In this document: piece after piece, positions 23,838 to 32,027 of the stretch | How positions within the stretch are numbered: position 1 is the stretch's first letter | How the letters are laid out: every line of letters begins with the position of its first letter | Assembly: GCF_002278135.3 (NCBI RefSeq) | Contig: NZ_CP029425.2 | Location: 6,114,001-6,178,000, forward strand | Origin: Bradyrhizobium ottawaense | GTDB lineage: Bacteria; Pseudomonadota; Alphaproteobacteria; Rhizobiales; Xanthobacteraceae | Length of the DNA: 64,000 nucleotides | Direction of reading: 5' to 3' | Translations under genes and position numbers: made by a program | The notes under the pieces: model-generated | The model's input: the letters and a program-made list of their open reading frames with translations, nothing else | Told to the model about the DNA's origin: nothing | Database searches by the model: none

Positions 23838-24887
23838 ATGCACTCCTTGGCGGAAAGGGGCGTTCCTCTGGCGGAACGCCCAAAGACAAATCTCAGCGGC
23901 CTCTCTGATTGGGATGCCGCCCGCATATTCCTTGAAGTCGTCCGATGCGGGAGTTTCCGATCGGCGGCCGAGCGCCTGTCGCTGTCGATCAACGCCGTGC
24001 GCCGGCGAATCGACGATTTCGAACGCCAGACCGGCACCACACTCTTCACCCGCGACGTCCATGGCACCCATCTCACCGATGAGGGCGCGCTGGTGGTCTC
24101 CGCCGTCGAGCGCATGGAGGCCGCCACCTTCGACGTACTGCGCGCCAGCGATTCGATGGCCAACGCCCTGTCCGGCGAGGTGCGAGTCGCCGTTACTGAG
24201 GGGCTCGGCACGTTCTGGCTCGCCCCGCGCCTGGTTGAATTCCAGCAGGCCTATCCGAAGATCCTGGTCGACCTGCATTGCGCGATGCGCTCGGCCGACG
24301 TCTCGCGCCACGAAGCCGACGTCGCCATCCATCTGTCGCGTCCCTCGGCGCTCGACATCAAGCTGGTGCGGCTCGGTCGCATGCATCTGATGTTCTGGGC
24401 CTCCGAGAAATACATCGAGAAGCATGGCGCGCCGCGCTCGGCGGCGGAATTGATCAAGCATCGCCTGGTGCTGCAATTCGCCGACCAGCTTGCCGCCAAG
24501 GAATCCTTCGAGAGCTTCTTCCCGGGCGTATCGGAACGTGACCTTCTGGTCATGAAGACCAACGTCTCAAGCGCCAACTACTGGGCGGTCGCGAATGGCG
24601 CCGGCATCGGCGTCTTCCCGAGCTACGCCATTGCGCTTGGCGGGAGGTTGATTCCACTGGAGGTCGAGTTGAACCGACCGCTGGATATCTGGTTGTCCTA
24701 CCATCCCGGTAGCGGCCGAATTCCGCGCGTGCGGCACATGATTGATTGGCTGATCGAAGCTTTCAGTCCGGCTCGCTTCCCGTGGTTTAAGGAAGAGTTC
24801 GTGCATCCGCATGAATTCAAGGACTCGTATATGGGCGAACCCCTGACCCAGCTCTTCGGGGGATTTTCAACCGAAGAACAAAGGTGA
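23838..24887 (+). CDS. LysR family transcriptional regulator
   Basis: The 349-residue regulator has an N-terminal helix-turn-helix at about 25-85 (DWDAARIFLEVVRCGSFRSAAERL, SINAVRRRIDDFERQTG) and a LysR-substrate domain from about 110 to 310. It has unusual additional residues at both ends: about 20 before the HTH and about 40 at the C-terminus, ending GGFSTEEQR. Its stop overlaps the start of the XRE regulator gene by 4 bp (GTGA), so the two regulators are coupled. Targets and inducer are unknown. Confidence 0.88.
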   Translation: MHSLAERGVPLAERPKTNLSGLSDWDAARIFLEVVRCGSFRSAAERLSLSINAVRRRIDDFERQTGTTLFTRDVHGTHLTDEGALVVSAVERMEAATFDVLRASDSMANALSGEVRVAVTEGLGTFWLAPRLVEFQQAYPKILVDLHCAMRSADVSRHEADVAIHLSRPSALDIKLVRLGRMHLMFWASEKYIEKHGAPRSAAELIKHRLVLQFADQLAAKESFESFFPGVSERDLLVMKTNVSSANYWAVANGAGIGVFPSYAIALGGRLIPLEVELNRPLDIWLSYHPGSGRIPRVRHMIDWLIEAFSPARFPWFKEEFVHPHEFKDSYMGEPLTQLFGGFSTEEQR

Positions 24888-25288
24888 AAACGAAGATGAA
24901 AGCAGCGGCGAAAAGAATGAAGCAGCGCAGTGCTGGCAAGCCGGACATCGAGCTTGGCAAGCGGATTCGTCTGCGGCGCGTCGAGATGAAGATCTCGCAG
25001 GCCGAGCTCGGCGAGAAGCTTGGCGTCAGCTTCCAGCAGGTCCAGAAATACGAGAAGGGCGTCAATCGCGTCGGCGCGGCTCGTCTGCAGCAGATCGCTT
25101 CCGCCCTCGACGTGCCCGTGACCTTCTTCTACGACGGTGACAACAAGGCGCGCGAAGTCGAGAGCCTGCTGTTCCTCGATTCGGCCTTCAGCCTCCGCCT
25201 GCTGCGCGCCTACAGCAAGATCAAGGACCAGACCGTGCAGCGTCAGTTGGTCTCGCTGATGGAATCGATCGCGGCGAACGAGAGCTGA
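24884..25288 (+). CDS. XRE family transcriptional regulator (PraR/PhrR-like)
   Basis: The 134-residue protein has a Cro/C1-type HTH at about 24-78 (LGKRIRLRRVEMKISQAELGEKLGV, FQQVQKYEKGVNRVGAARLQQIA) and a C-terminal helical part. The pattern FQQVQKYEKGxNRVGAxRLQ is typical of the rhizobial PraR/PhrR group, which regulates biofilm, quorum-sensing and symbiosis genes. The GTG at 24884 overlaps the LysR stop; ATG at 24896 or 24917 are alternatives. Two terminator-like hairpins follow. Confidence 0.87.
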   Translation: MKTKMKAAAKRMKQRSAGKPDIELGKRIRLRRVEMKISQAELGEKLGVSFQQVQKYEKGVNRVGAARLQQIASALDVPVTFFYDGDNKAREVESLLFLDSAFSLRLLRAYSKIKDQTVQRQLVSLMESIAANES

Positions 25289-25322
25289 GACCGGTCGACG
25301 GTCTGGCCTTTGCGGCCGATCT

Positions 25323-25358
25323 TCAATCCGCCGCGTCGCGGGGACGCGGCCGGATTGA
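25323..25358 (+). terminator. Extended hairpin downstream of the XRE gene
   Basis: A 15-bp stem with one bulge (TCAATCCG...CGGATTGA outside, GCGTC/GACGC inside) lies 35 bp after the XRE stop. Only a short AT-rich sequence follows. It may work together with the next hairpin. Confidence 0.45.
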
Positions 25359-25399
25359 ACGATCATATTCCGGCTCGCGCGCTTGCGCGCGGCCTTTGC

Positions 25400-25426
25400 G
25401 GGGCGGCACGACCGCCCCTTTTCTTT
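25400..25426 (+). terminator. Rho-independent terminator
   Basis: GGGGCGG / CCGCCCC with a 5-base loop is followed by TTTTCTTT. It lies 112 bp after the XRE gene and 135 bp before the enoyl-CoA hydratase start, and should end the LysR-XRE transcript. Confidence 0.8.
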
Positions 25427-25560
25427 GCGCGCGCGACACTCGGGACGACGCGCCATGCAATCCCGGAACAGGCGGATGCAGACTCGCCCACCCTGCCGCG
25501 GTTGACCCCGGAAGCGCCAGCGCAGCACATTGCCCCTCGCACATGACGAGCGAGCAAGCG

Positions 25561-26382
25561 ATGTCCGACATATTCAGCACGACCGGTACACCCTACGCGG
25601 ACGGCAAGATTCTCCAGCACACCACCGACGGCGTCGGCGTGATCACCTTCAACAATCCCGACAAGCGCAACGCGATGTCGCTGGAGATGTGGGAGGGATT
25701 TGGCGAGGCCTTGACGAGCCTGCGCGACGACGAGACGGTGCGCGTCGTGGTCCTGCGCGGAGCCGGCGGTAAGGCCTTCGTCTCCGGCGCCGACATCAGC
25801 CAATTCGAGAAGACCCGCCACAACGCGGCAGCGTCCGAGGAATATGCCAGGCGCAGCGCCGCCCAGCGCGCACTGCTCGCAGACTATCCCAAGCCGACGA
25901 TTGCCTGCATCGACGGCTTTTGCCTCGGCGGCGGCATGCAGGTCGCGATGCTCGCCGATATCCGCATCGCCGCGCACGACAGCCAGTTCGGCATTCCCGC
26001 GGCCAAGCTCGGCATCGCCTATGGCTTTGACGGCCTGCGGCACCTGGTTTCGCTGGTCGGCCCGTCCTGGGCGCGGCTTCTGATGTACACGGGCATGCGC
26101 ATCGATTCCGCCGAAGCGCTGCGCATTGGCCTTATCGAGCGCGTGTTCCCGGTCGACGAGCTCTGGGGCGAGACCATGACGATTGCCGAGACGATCTCGC
26201 AGAACGCCCCGCTCGCGATCAAGGCCGCCAAGATCACCATCGCGCAGGTGCTGAAGGATGAGAGTCAACGCGACATGGATGCGATCAAGGCGATCGGCAA
26301 TGCCTGTATGGACAGCGCAGACTTTCGCGAGGGCCGGCAAGCCTTCATGGAAAAGCGCAAGCCACAGTTCCAGGGGCGTTGA
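25561..26382 (+). CDS. Enoyl-CoA hydratase/isomerase family protein
   Basis: The 273-residue crotonase-fold protein probably hydrates a trans-2-enoyl-CoA or acts on a related acyl-CoA. The oxyanion-hole regions are visible (AFVSGADISQF near residue 69; GFCLGGGMQVAMLADIRIA near 121). Where the catalytic Glu144 of rat enoyl-CoA hydratase would be, the stretch reads SQFGIPAAKLGIAYG, in which the usual GxPE glutamate is replaced by alanine. The activity may therefore differ from simple hydration. I chose ATG 25561; an ATG 18 bp upstream is possible. No beta-oxidation partner is adjacent. Confidence 0.85.
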   Translation: MSDIFSTTGTPYADGKILQHTTDGVGVITFNNPDKRNAMSLEMWEGFGEALTSLRDDETVRVVVLRGAGGKAFVSGADISQFEKTRHNAAASEEYARRSAAQRALLADYPKPTIACIDGFCLGGGMQVAMLADIRIAAHDSQFGIPAAKLGIAYGFDGLRHLVSLVGPSWARLLMYTGMRIDSAEALRIGLIERVFPVDELWGETMTIAETISQNAPLAIKAAKITIAQVLKDESQRDMDAIKAIGNACMDSADFREGRQAFMEKRKPQFQGR

Positions 26383-26485
26383 AGCTGAACCGACGTTCAG
26401 GAAGATTAAATTCCTCGTGCAGCTCCGCGCGGTAGCAACTAGTTGATCTGACGAAAGTTCTCCCGCCACAACGAGGGAGATCGCG

Positions 26486-26773
26486 ATGACACTGAAATCT
26501 GCTGTTCTTGCTCTGGCTGCCATCGGCGGTGTAGCGCTCGCCTCGGGCGAGGCGCTCGCAGCCATGCCGAATGGCATCCCGCAGGCGGACAAGATTGCAA
26601 GCGGTCCGGCCGCTGACGTGGATCAGGTGCGCTGGGTGTGCAACCCCTGGGGCCGCTGCTTCTGGCGTCCGAACTATTACGGCGCCTACGGCTATTACGG
26701 CGGCCCGCGACGCTTCTACGGCCCGCGCCCGTGGGGCTGGGGCCATCGCCACCACCATTGGCGCCGCTGGTGA
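26486..26773 (+). CDS. Small secreted GCG-CRPN-type protein
   Basis: The 95-residue precursor has a signal peptide MTLKSAVLALAAIGGVALAS with cleavage near ALA-AMP. The mature peptide contains WVCNPWGRCFWRPNYY, matching the cysteine motif of the GCG-CRPN group of short bacterial proteins, followed by a Tyr/Gly/Pro/His/Arg-rich tail (YGYYGGPRRFYGPRPWGWGH). The two cysteines could be modified or paired. GAGGGAG lies ahead of the ATG, and a textbook terminator follows after the stop, so it is a single-gene unit. Function unknown; the tail could bind metal. Confidence 0.85.
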   Translation: MTLKSAVLALAAIGGVALASGEALAAMPNGIPQADKIASGPAADVDQVRWVCNPWGRCFWRPNYYGAYGYYGGPRRFYGPRPWGWGHRHHHWRRW

Positions 26774-26778
26774 ACGAC

Positions 26779-26806
26779 AAAGGGGCCGCGAGGCCCCTTT
26801 TCTTTT
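26779..26806 (+). terminator. Rho-independent terminator
   Basis: AAAGGGGCC / GGCCCCTTT with a GCGA loop continues into TTCTTTT. It lies 5 bp after the GCG-CRPN gene stop and 30 bp before the convergent dehydrogenase stop. Confidence 0.9.
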
Positions 26807-26838
26807 GAGATGAACCGGCGCCGCGGCTCGGCTGCTTC

Positions 26839-27918
26839 TCAGAGCGCCGCCAGCACCGCTTTGGTGATGTCGGCAGTCCCGTTGCTGCCGCCGAATTCCA
26901 TCGGCTTGATGCCGCCGGCATAGACCTGATCCACCGCACGCTCGATCGTCTCGCCGGCCTCCGCCGCGCTCTCGACGCCGTGCTTGTCGGCGAGCCAGTC
27001 CAGCATCATCGCCGCCGACAGGATCATGCCAGTGGGATTGGCCTTGCCCTGCCCCATGATGTCGGGCGCGGTGCCGTGGCAAGGCTGGAACACGGCATAT
27101 TGGTCGCCGATGTCCGCCGACGGCGCCATTCCGAGGCCGCCGATCAGGCTCGCAGTGATGTCGGAGACGATGTCGCCGAACATGTTCTCCATCACCATCA
27201 CGTCGAAATCCCAGGGACGCTTCACCAGCATGGCCGAGCAGGCATCGACATAGAGCCGATCGGTCTTCACGTCGGGATGCTTCTTGGCGATCTCGTCGAA
27301 AATGCCGCGAAAGAACGCGAACGCCTTGAACACGTTCGCCTTGTCGACGCAGGCAAGCGCGCCGGGCTTGCCGCGCGCCTTGCGCCGCTCGGCGAGGCGA
27401 AACGAGAAATCGAACAGGCGCTCGGATGTCCTGCGTGTGATCACCATGGTCTCGCGCGCGTCCTCATGGGTGACGACGCCCTTGCCCATCGAGGCGAACA
27501 GGCCTTCGGTCGATTCCCGGATCACGACGAGATCGATGCCGCGCGCATCAGCGCCGACGATCGGGCTCGGCACGCCCGGAATAAGGCGCGCCGGTCGCAC
27601 GCCGGCATAGAGATCGAAGATGAAACGCAGCTCGATCTGCGGCGCGATCTCGGTATTGTCGGGGTAGCGCACCGACGGCAGGCCGCAGGCGCCGAGCAGG
27701 ATTGCGTCCGCCTCCTCGCACAGCTTGATGGTCGAGTCAGGCATCGACTTGCCGGTGGCAAGATAATTGTTGGCGCCGGCGGGTGCTTCAGTGAAACGGA
27801 AGCGCAAATCCGATTTCTGCTCGATCTTGCGCAGCACCTCGACGGCCGGCGCCATGACTTCGGGACCGATGCCGTCACCGGCGAGCACGGCAATGTGGAA
27901 GGCGTTTTTTGCGGACAT
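26839..27918 (-). CDS. Isocitrate/isopropylmalate dehydrogenase-family protein (possible tartrate/malate-type dehydrogenase)
   Basis: The 359-residue NAD(P)-dependent beta-decarboxylating dehydrogenase starts MSAKNAFHIAVLAGDGIGPEVM. It contains VIRESTEGLFASMGKGV and ITRRTSERLFDFSF, and the metal site near MFGDIVSDITASLIGGLGMAPSADIG. The ESTEGLFASMGK context resembles tartrate dehydrogenase and other LeuB relatives rather than core LeuB, so the substrate may be a malate or tartrate derivative (inferred). It is a single gene; the next gene upstream on this strand is the alcohol dehydrogenase, separated by a repeat element. Confidence 0.85.
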   Translation of the reverse strand: MSAKNAFHIAVLAGDGIGPEVMAPAVEVLRKIEQKSDLRFRFTEAPAGANNYLATGKSMPDSTIKLCEEADAILLGACGLPSVRYPDNTEIAPQIELRFIFDLYAGVRPARLIPGVPSPIVGADARGIDLVVIRESTEGLFASMGKGVVTHEDARETMVITRRTSERLFDFSFRLAERRKARGKPGALACVDKANVFKAFAFFRGIFDEIAKKHPDVKTDRLYVDACSAMLVKRPWDFDVMVMENMFGDIVSDITASLIGGLGMAPSADIGDQYAVFQPCHGTAPDIMGQGKANPTGMILSAAMMLDWLADKHGVESAAEAGETIERAVDQVYAGGIKPMEFGGSNGTADITKAVLAAL

Positions 27919-27949
27919 TTAAGGCCTCAAGGAAAGGAGCTAGCCAAGT

Positions 27950-28037
27950 CGTCATTGCGAGGAACTCTTGCGACGAAGCAATCCAGACTGTGTCCGCGGA
28001 GGGATTTCCGGATTGCTCCGCTGCGCTCGCAATGACG
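27950..28037. repeat. REP-like palindromic repeat element
   Basis: Terminal arms CGTCATTGCGAG (27950-27961) and CTCGCAATGACG (28026-28037) are perfect inverted repeats, with a second inner pair GCAATCC / GGATTGC. The ATTGCGAG...GAAGCAATCC pattern is the dispersed repeat found in many bradyrhizobial intergenic regions. A single arm recurs at 37478-37504. Confidence 0.75.
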
Positions 28038-28053
28038 GAGGAGAGAGTGTTCG

Positions 28054-29121
28054 CTACGGCGTCAGCACCGTGCGCCCGACCACCGCGCCCTGCTGCAATT
28101 GCACCAGCGCATCGTTGGCCTTGGCGAGCGGCGCCGTGGTCACCGGGATCGGCGGCACCTTCTTGGTGCGGACGAGGTCGAGCAATTCCCGCGTCTCGCG
28201 CAGGTTTCCGACGTAGCTGCCCTGGATCGTCACCGCCTTGATCGGAATCAGCGGCAGCGCCCAGGTTGCGCCGCCGCCGAACAGGCCGACGATCACGAGT
28301 TTGCCGCCCTTGGTCAGGCAGTCGAATCCAAGCTGCGTCGTCGCGGCATTCCCGACGAGGTCGATCACGGCACGGATCGGCCCGCCCGCCTTCTTGGCGA
28401 GTTGCTCCAGCGCATCCGGCGCCTTCGGGTCGACGGTGGCGAGCGCGCCGGCCTTCTCCGCCGCCTCGCGCTTCCTGGCATCGATATCGACCATGATCGC
28501 GCCCGTGCCGCCCATGGCTTTCAAGAGCGACAGCGCCATCAGGCCGAGCCCGCCGGCGCCGAACATCACGATCGGCGTGTCGAAATGCTGCTCAACCTTT
28601 TTCAGCGCGCTGTAGGTGGTGACGCCCGAGCAGGCATAGGGCGCGGTCGTTGCGGGATCGAGTCCCCTGAGATTGAGCAGATAGCGCGGATGCGGCACCA
28701 GCATGTGATCGGAATAGCCGCCGTCGCAATAGACGCCGAGCGAGTGCGGCGTCAGGCACATGTTCTCGTCACCGGCGAGGCACGTCGCGCACTTGCCGCA
28801 GCCAATCCAGGGATAGACCAGCCCGACATCGCCGAGCTTGAGGTCGCCCTGGTCGGTCGGTTTCACGTCGGGGCCGAAGGCCAGGATTTCGCCGACCGTC
28901 TCGTGACCCATGGTCAGCGGCAGATTGATGCCGCGGTCCTTCAGCGAGAGCGGCTTGCGGCCATGGCCGAGATCGTAGCCGCCCTCCCAGATGTGGAGGT
29001 CGCTGTGGCAGACGCCGGCGGCCTTCACCTTGATCAGCACCTGCGTGCCCGAAGGCTGCGGCGTCGCCTCGTCGAACTCCTGCAGCGGCGCCTTGAAATC
29101 GGCGACCTTGAAACTCTTCAT
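28054..29121 (-). CDS. Zinc-dependent alcohol dehydrogenase
   Basis: The 355-residue medium-chain dehydrogenase has catalytic zinc residues in AGVCHSDLH and TMGHETVGE, the structural zinc cysteines in CGKCATCLAGDENMC, and the NAD-binding GAGGLGLMALSL. An insertion, DLGHGRKPLSLKDRGINLPL, lies between the first zinc ligand and the histidine. I chose ATG 29121 because GGGAG precedes it; 15 extra residues to 29166 look non-native. Substrate unknown; probably oxidises a primary or secondary alcohol. Confidence 0.9.
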   Translation of the reverse strand: MKSFKVADFKAPLQEFDEATPQPSGTQVLIKVKAAGVCHSDLHIWEGGYDLGHGRKPLSLKDRGINLPLTMGHETVGEILAFGPDVKPTDQGDLKLGDVGLVYPWIGCGKCATCLAGDENMCLTPHSLGVYCDGGYSDHMLVPHPRYLLNLRGLDPATTAPYACSGVTTYSALKKVEQHFDTPIVMFGAGGLGLMALSLLKAMGGTGAIMVDIDARKREAAEKAGALATVDPKAPDALEQLAKKAGGPIRAVIDLVGNAATTQLGFDCLTKGGKLVIVGLFGGGATWALPLIPIKAVTIQGSYVGNLRETRELLDLVRTKKVPPIPVTTAPLAKANDALVQLQQGAVVGRTVLTP

Positions 29122-29197
29122 CGGCGTTCTCCCGGCATGCTTCTCGTTGTCGCGCCACCATGCCATGGCCGGCGAGGCGAGACAAACCGGTCTTAGT

Positions 29198-30169
29198 TCA
29201 GGTCAGCGGATGATGGCAAGCTGCGAACTGGCGAGGCCCGATTTCGCGCAACTCCGGTATCTCCGCGCTGCATCGCTTATCGGCGCGTGGGCAGCGGGTG
29301 CGGAAGCGGCAGCCGGACGGCGGCGCAATCGGCGATGGTGGCTCACCCGCCGCCACACTCTCGGCGGGACGCACATCCGGATCGGGCACCGGGATCGCCT
29401 GCAACAAGAGCCCGGTGTAGGGATGCGCTGGATTTGCGAACAATTGCTCCGACGGACCGACCTCGCAGAGCCGACCGAGATACATCACCGCGACGCGGTC
29501 GCTGACCGCTTTGACCACTGCGAGATCATGCGCGATGAACAACAGCGTCAGGCCGAAGCGTGCTTTCATCTCCTCCAGCAAATTGAGGATCTGTGCGCGG
29601 ATCGAGACGTCCAGCGCCGAGACCGGCTCGTCGCAGACGATGAATTCCGGATTGAGGACGAGCGACCGCGCGATACAGATGCGCTGGCACTGCCCGCCGG
29701 AGAATTCATGCGGCAGGCGGCCCGCGACGAGATCAGGATCGAGCCCGACCGCGCTGAGCACCTCGTGAACCCTGCGCTTGCGCTCGGCGGCATCCTTGAC
29801 GCCGGCAATGATGAGCGGCTCGGCCACGATGTCGCCGATGCGACGGCGCGGATTGAGCGAGGCGATCGGATCCTGGAAGATCAACTGCACGCGGCGGCGC
29901 ATCTTGCGCAACGCCTCGCCCTCCATCGCGGTGAGATCTTCGCCGTCGAACAACACCCGGCCGGATTTGGCACGTCGCAATTGCAGCACCGCGCGCCCCA
30001 GCGTCGACTTGCCGCAGCCGGATTCTCCGACCAGCCCCAACGTCTCGCCGCGCGCGACCGCAAGGCTGACACCGGACACCGCATGCACCGTCTTGTTGCC
30101 GAGACCATATTCGACGACGAGATTGTCGACGTTCAGCAGCGGCTCAGCGCGCGCGGCAAGCTGCATCAT
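29198..30169 (-). CDS. Dipeptide/oligopeptide ABC transporter ATP-binding protein (DppF/OppF type)
   Basis: The 323-residue ATPase has Walker A GESGCGKST, the signature FSGGQCQRICIARSL, Walker B FIVCDEPVSALD and the C-terminal oligopeptide-transporter extension with FRTRCPRADKRC, which often carries an iron-sulphur cluster in this family. It overlaps the next upstream ATPase gene by 4 bp. It is the second of two ATPases of the importer and the last gene of the operon. Confidence 0.92.
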   Translation of the reverse strand: MMQLAARAEPLLNVDNLVVEYGLGNKTVHAVSGVSLAVARGETLGLVGESGCGKSTLGRAVLQLRRAKSGRVLFDGEDLTAMEGEALRKMRRRVQLIFQDPIASLNPRRRIGDIVAEPLIIAGVKDAAERKRRVHEVLSAVGLDPDLVAGRLPHEFSGGQCQRICIARSLVLNPEFIVCDEPVSALDVSIRAQILNLLEEMKARFGLTLLFIAHDLAVVKAVSDRVAVMYLGRLCEVGPSEQLFANPAHPYTGLLLQAIPVPDPDVRPAESVAAGEPPSPIAPPSGCRFRTRCPRADKRCSAEIPELREIGPRQFAACHHPLT

Positions 30170-31158
30170 GCGCCAACTCCCTCCGCCATCTGGATCGGGT
30201 GGAAGCAGGCATAGAGATGATCGGGCATCTCGGCGCTCTTCAGGTCGGGCTTGGCCTCATGACAACGGCTAGCGGCATAGCGGCAGCGAGGCGCGAAGGA
30301 GCAGCCCTTTAGCGGTCGTGTCGGATCGGGCGGACGGCCGGAGATCGCGGGCAGCGGGGTATGGGGCGCGGTCTCCAGCTTCGGGATCGCCGCCAGCAAC
30401 GCTTCGGTGTAGGGCATGTGCATGCGCTTGAACAGCGCCTGGGTCGGGGCGCGCTCCACCACCCTGCCCGCATACATCACGGCGACCTCGTCGGCACGGC
30501 CCGCGACCACGCCGAGATCGTGGGTGATGATGATCATCGCCATGTGGCGGCGGCGCTGCTCGCGCGCGAGCAGATCGAGGATCTGTGCCTGGATGGTGAC
30601 GTCGAGCGCGGTGGTCGGCTCGTCCGCGATCAGCAGCTTCGGTTCGCAGGACAACGCGATCGCAATCGCGATGCGCTGGCGCATGCCGCCGGAACATTGA
30701 TGCGGATATTGCGCGAGCCGCTGCTCAGGCGCCGGGATTCCGACAGCCGCCAGCAGCTCGATGCTGCGCTTCCGTGCTGCGGGGGCATCGAGCTCGAGAT
30801 GCTCCTGGATCGTCTCCATCAGCTGCGTGCCGATGGTCAGCACCGGGTTTAGCGAGGTCATTGGGTCCTGAAACACGACTGCGAGATCGCGCCCGCGCAA
30901 GCGACGCAAGGGTTCCGCATCGAGCCGCACCAGATCCTGGCCGTCGAACATCACGCGGCCCGTGAGCTTTGCCTTTTTCGGTAGCAGCTGAAGCACCGCG
31001 CGCGAGAGCATGGTCTTGCCGCAGCCGGACTCGCCGACGATGCCGAGCGTGCAGCCCGCCTCCAGCGACAGGTCGACATGATCCACGGCGCGCAGATTAC
31101 CGCGCGGCGTCGGTAGCTCGACTGCAACGTCCTCGATGATCAAGAGCGGAGCGCTCAC
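30166..31158 (-). CDS. Dipeptide/oligopeptide ABC transporter ATP-binding protein (DppD/OppD type)
   Basis: The 330-residue partner ATPase has Walker [10 protein letters not shown], the signature [14 protein letters not shown], Walker [13 protein letters not shown] and the C-terminal extension with [16 protein letters not shown]. Serine/threonine in the last Walker A position is replaced by methionine (GCGKTM), the normal OppD-type variant. It overlaps both neighbours by 4 bp. Confidence 0.92.
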   Translation of the reverse strand: MSAPLLIIEDVAVELPTPRGNLRAVDHVDLSLEAGCTLGIVGESGCGKTMLSRAVLQLLPKKAKLTGRVMFDGQDLVRLDAEPLRRLRGRDLAVVFQDPMTSLNPVLTIGTQLMETIQEHLELDAPAARKRSIELLAAVGIPAPEQRLAQYPHQCSGGMRQRIAIAIALSCEPKLLIADEPTTALDVTIQAQILDLLAREQRRRHMAMIIITHDLGVVAGRADEVAVMYAGRVVERAPTQALFKRMHMPYTEALLAAIPKLETAPHTPLPAISGRPPDPTRPLKGCSFAPRCRYAASRCHEAKPDLKSAEMPDHLYACFHPIQMAEGVGA

Positions 31159-32027
31159 AGCGCCCCCTGACGCGGGTCGGTCAGCGCCCGCAAGGTATCG
31201 CCGACCAGATTGAAGGCCAGCACGGTGAGGAACAATCCGGTCGCCGGCAGGAACGCCAGCCGCGGCGCGACGTCGAGGCTGTCGCGCCCTTCGCCGATCA
31301 TGCTGCCCCAGCTCGCCATCGGCGGCGGCACGCCGAGACCGAGGAAGGACAGCGCCCCCTCGACCACGATGGTGACGGCAACGCCGAGCAGGAAGAAGGC
31401 CAGCAGCGGCAGGATCACGTTCGGCAATAGCTCGCGCAGCAGGATGCGCGCATGGCTGGCACCTAACGCCTCGGCCGCGATCACGAATTCCCGCCGCGCC
31501 AGCGTCAGCGTCGCGGCCCGCGCCACACGCATGAAGGCGGGAATGCCGAGCACGCCGAGGATCAGGGTGAGGTTGGGGACGGACTGACCGAGATAAGCCG
31601 TCACCGCGAGCGCGAAGATCAGCGGCGGAAAGGCGAGCAGCACGTCCATGCTGCCGACCACCAGCGTCTCGAACCGGCCGCGGAAATAACCGGCGAGCAG
31701 GCCGAGCGCGCCGCCGAGCGTAAGGCCGATCATCGGCGCGATCAGCCCGACGGTCAACGACACGCGCGCGCCAAAAATCAGGCGGGCGAGCTCGTCGCGG
31801 CCGAGCCCGTCGGTGCCGAGCCAGTGCTCGGTGGAGAACGCCGCGCGGCGCTCCAGCATGTCCATGTCTACGGGGTTCTGCAGCGGCAGCACCGGCGCAA
31901 GGATCGCGAGCGCAAGGATGATCGCGAGCCAGGCGCTCGCGATCCAGAACAGCAGGCCGAGCCTGCGCTTGCGGCCGACCGGCACGGGCGCCGCCTCGTC
32001 CTGCATCGAGAGCTCAAGCGTGGCCAT
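31155..32027 (-). CDS. Dipeptide/oligopeptide ABC transporter permease (DppC type)
   Basis: The 290-residue membrane protein has the OppC N-terminal domain, about six segments, and the EAA loop in ARILLRELLPNVILPLLAFFLLGVA. The NPVDMDMLERRAAFSTEHWLGTDGLGRDELARLI stretch is the standard DppC periplasmic region. It overlaps the DppB-type gene by 14 bp and the ATPase gene by 4 bp, so all are coupled. Confidence 0.92.
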   Translation of the reverse strand: MATLELSMQDEAAPVPVGRKRRLGLLFWIASAWLAIILALAILAPVLPLQNPVDMDMLERRAAFSTEHWLGTDGLGRDELARLIFGARVSLTVGLIAPMIGLTLGGALGLLAGYFRGRFETLVVGSMDVLLAFPPLIFALAVTAYLGQSVPNLTLILGVLGIPAFMRVARAATLTLARREFVIAAEALGASHARILLRELLPNVILPLLAFFLLGVAVTIVVEGALSFLGLGVPPPMASWGSMIGEGRDSLDVAPRLAFLPATGLFLTVLAFNLVGDTLRALTDPRQGAL

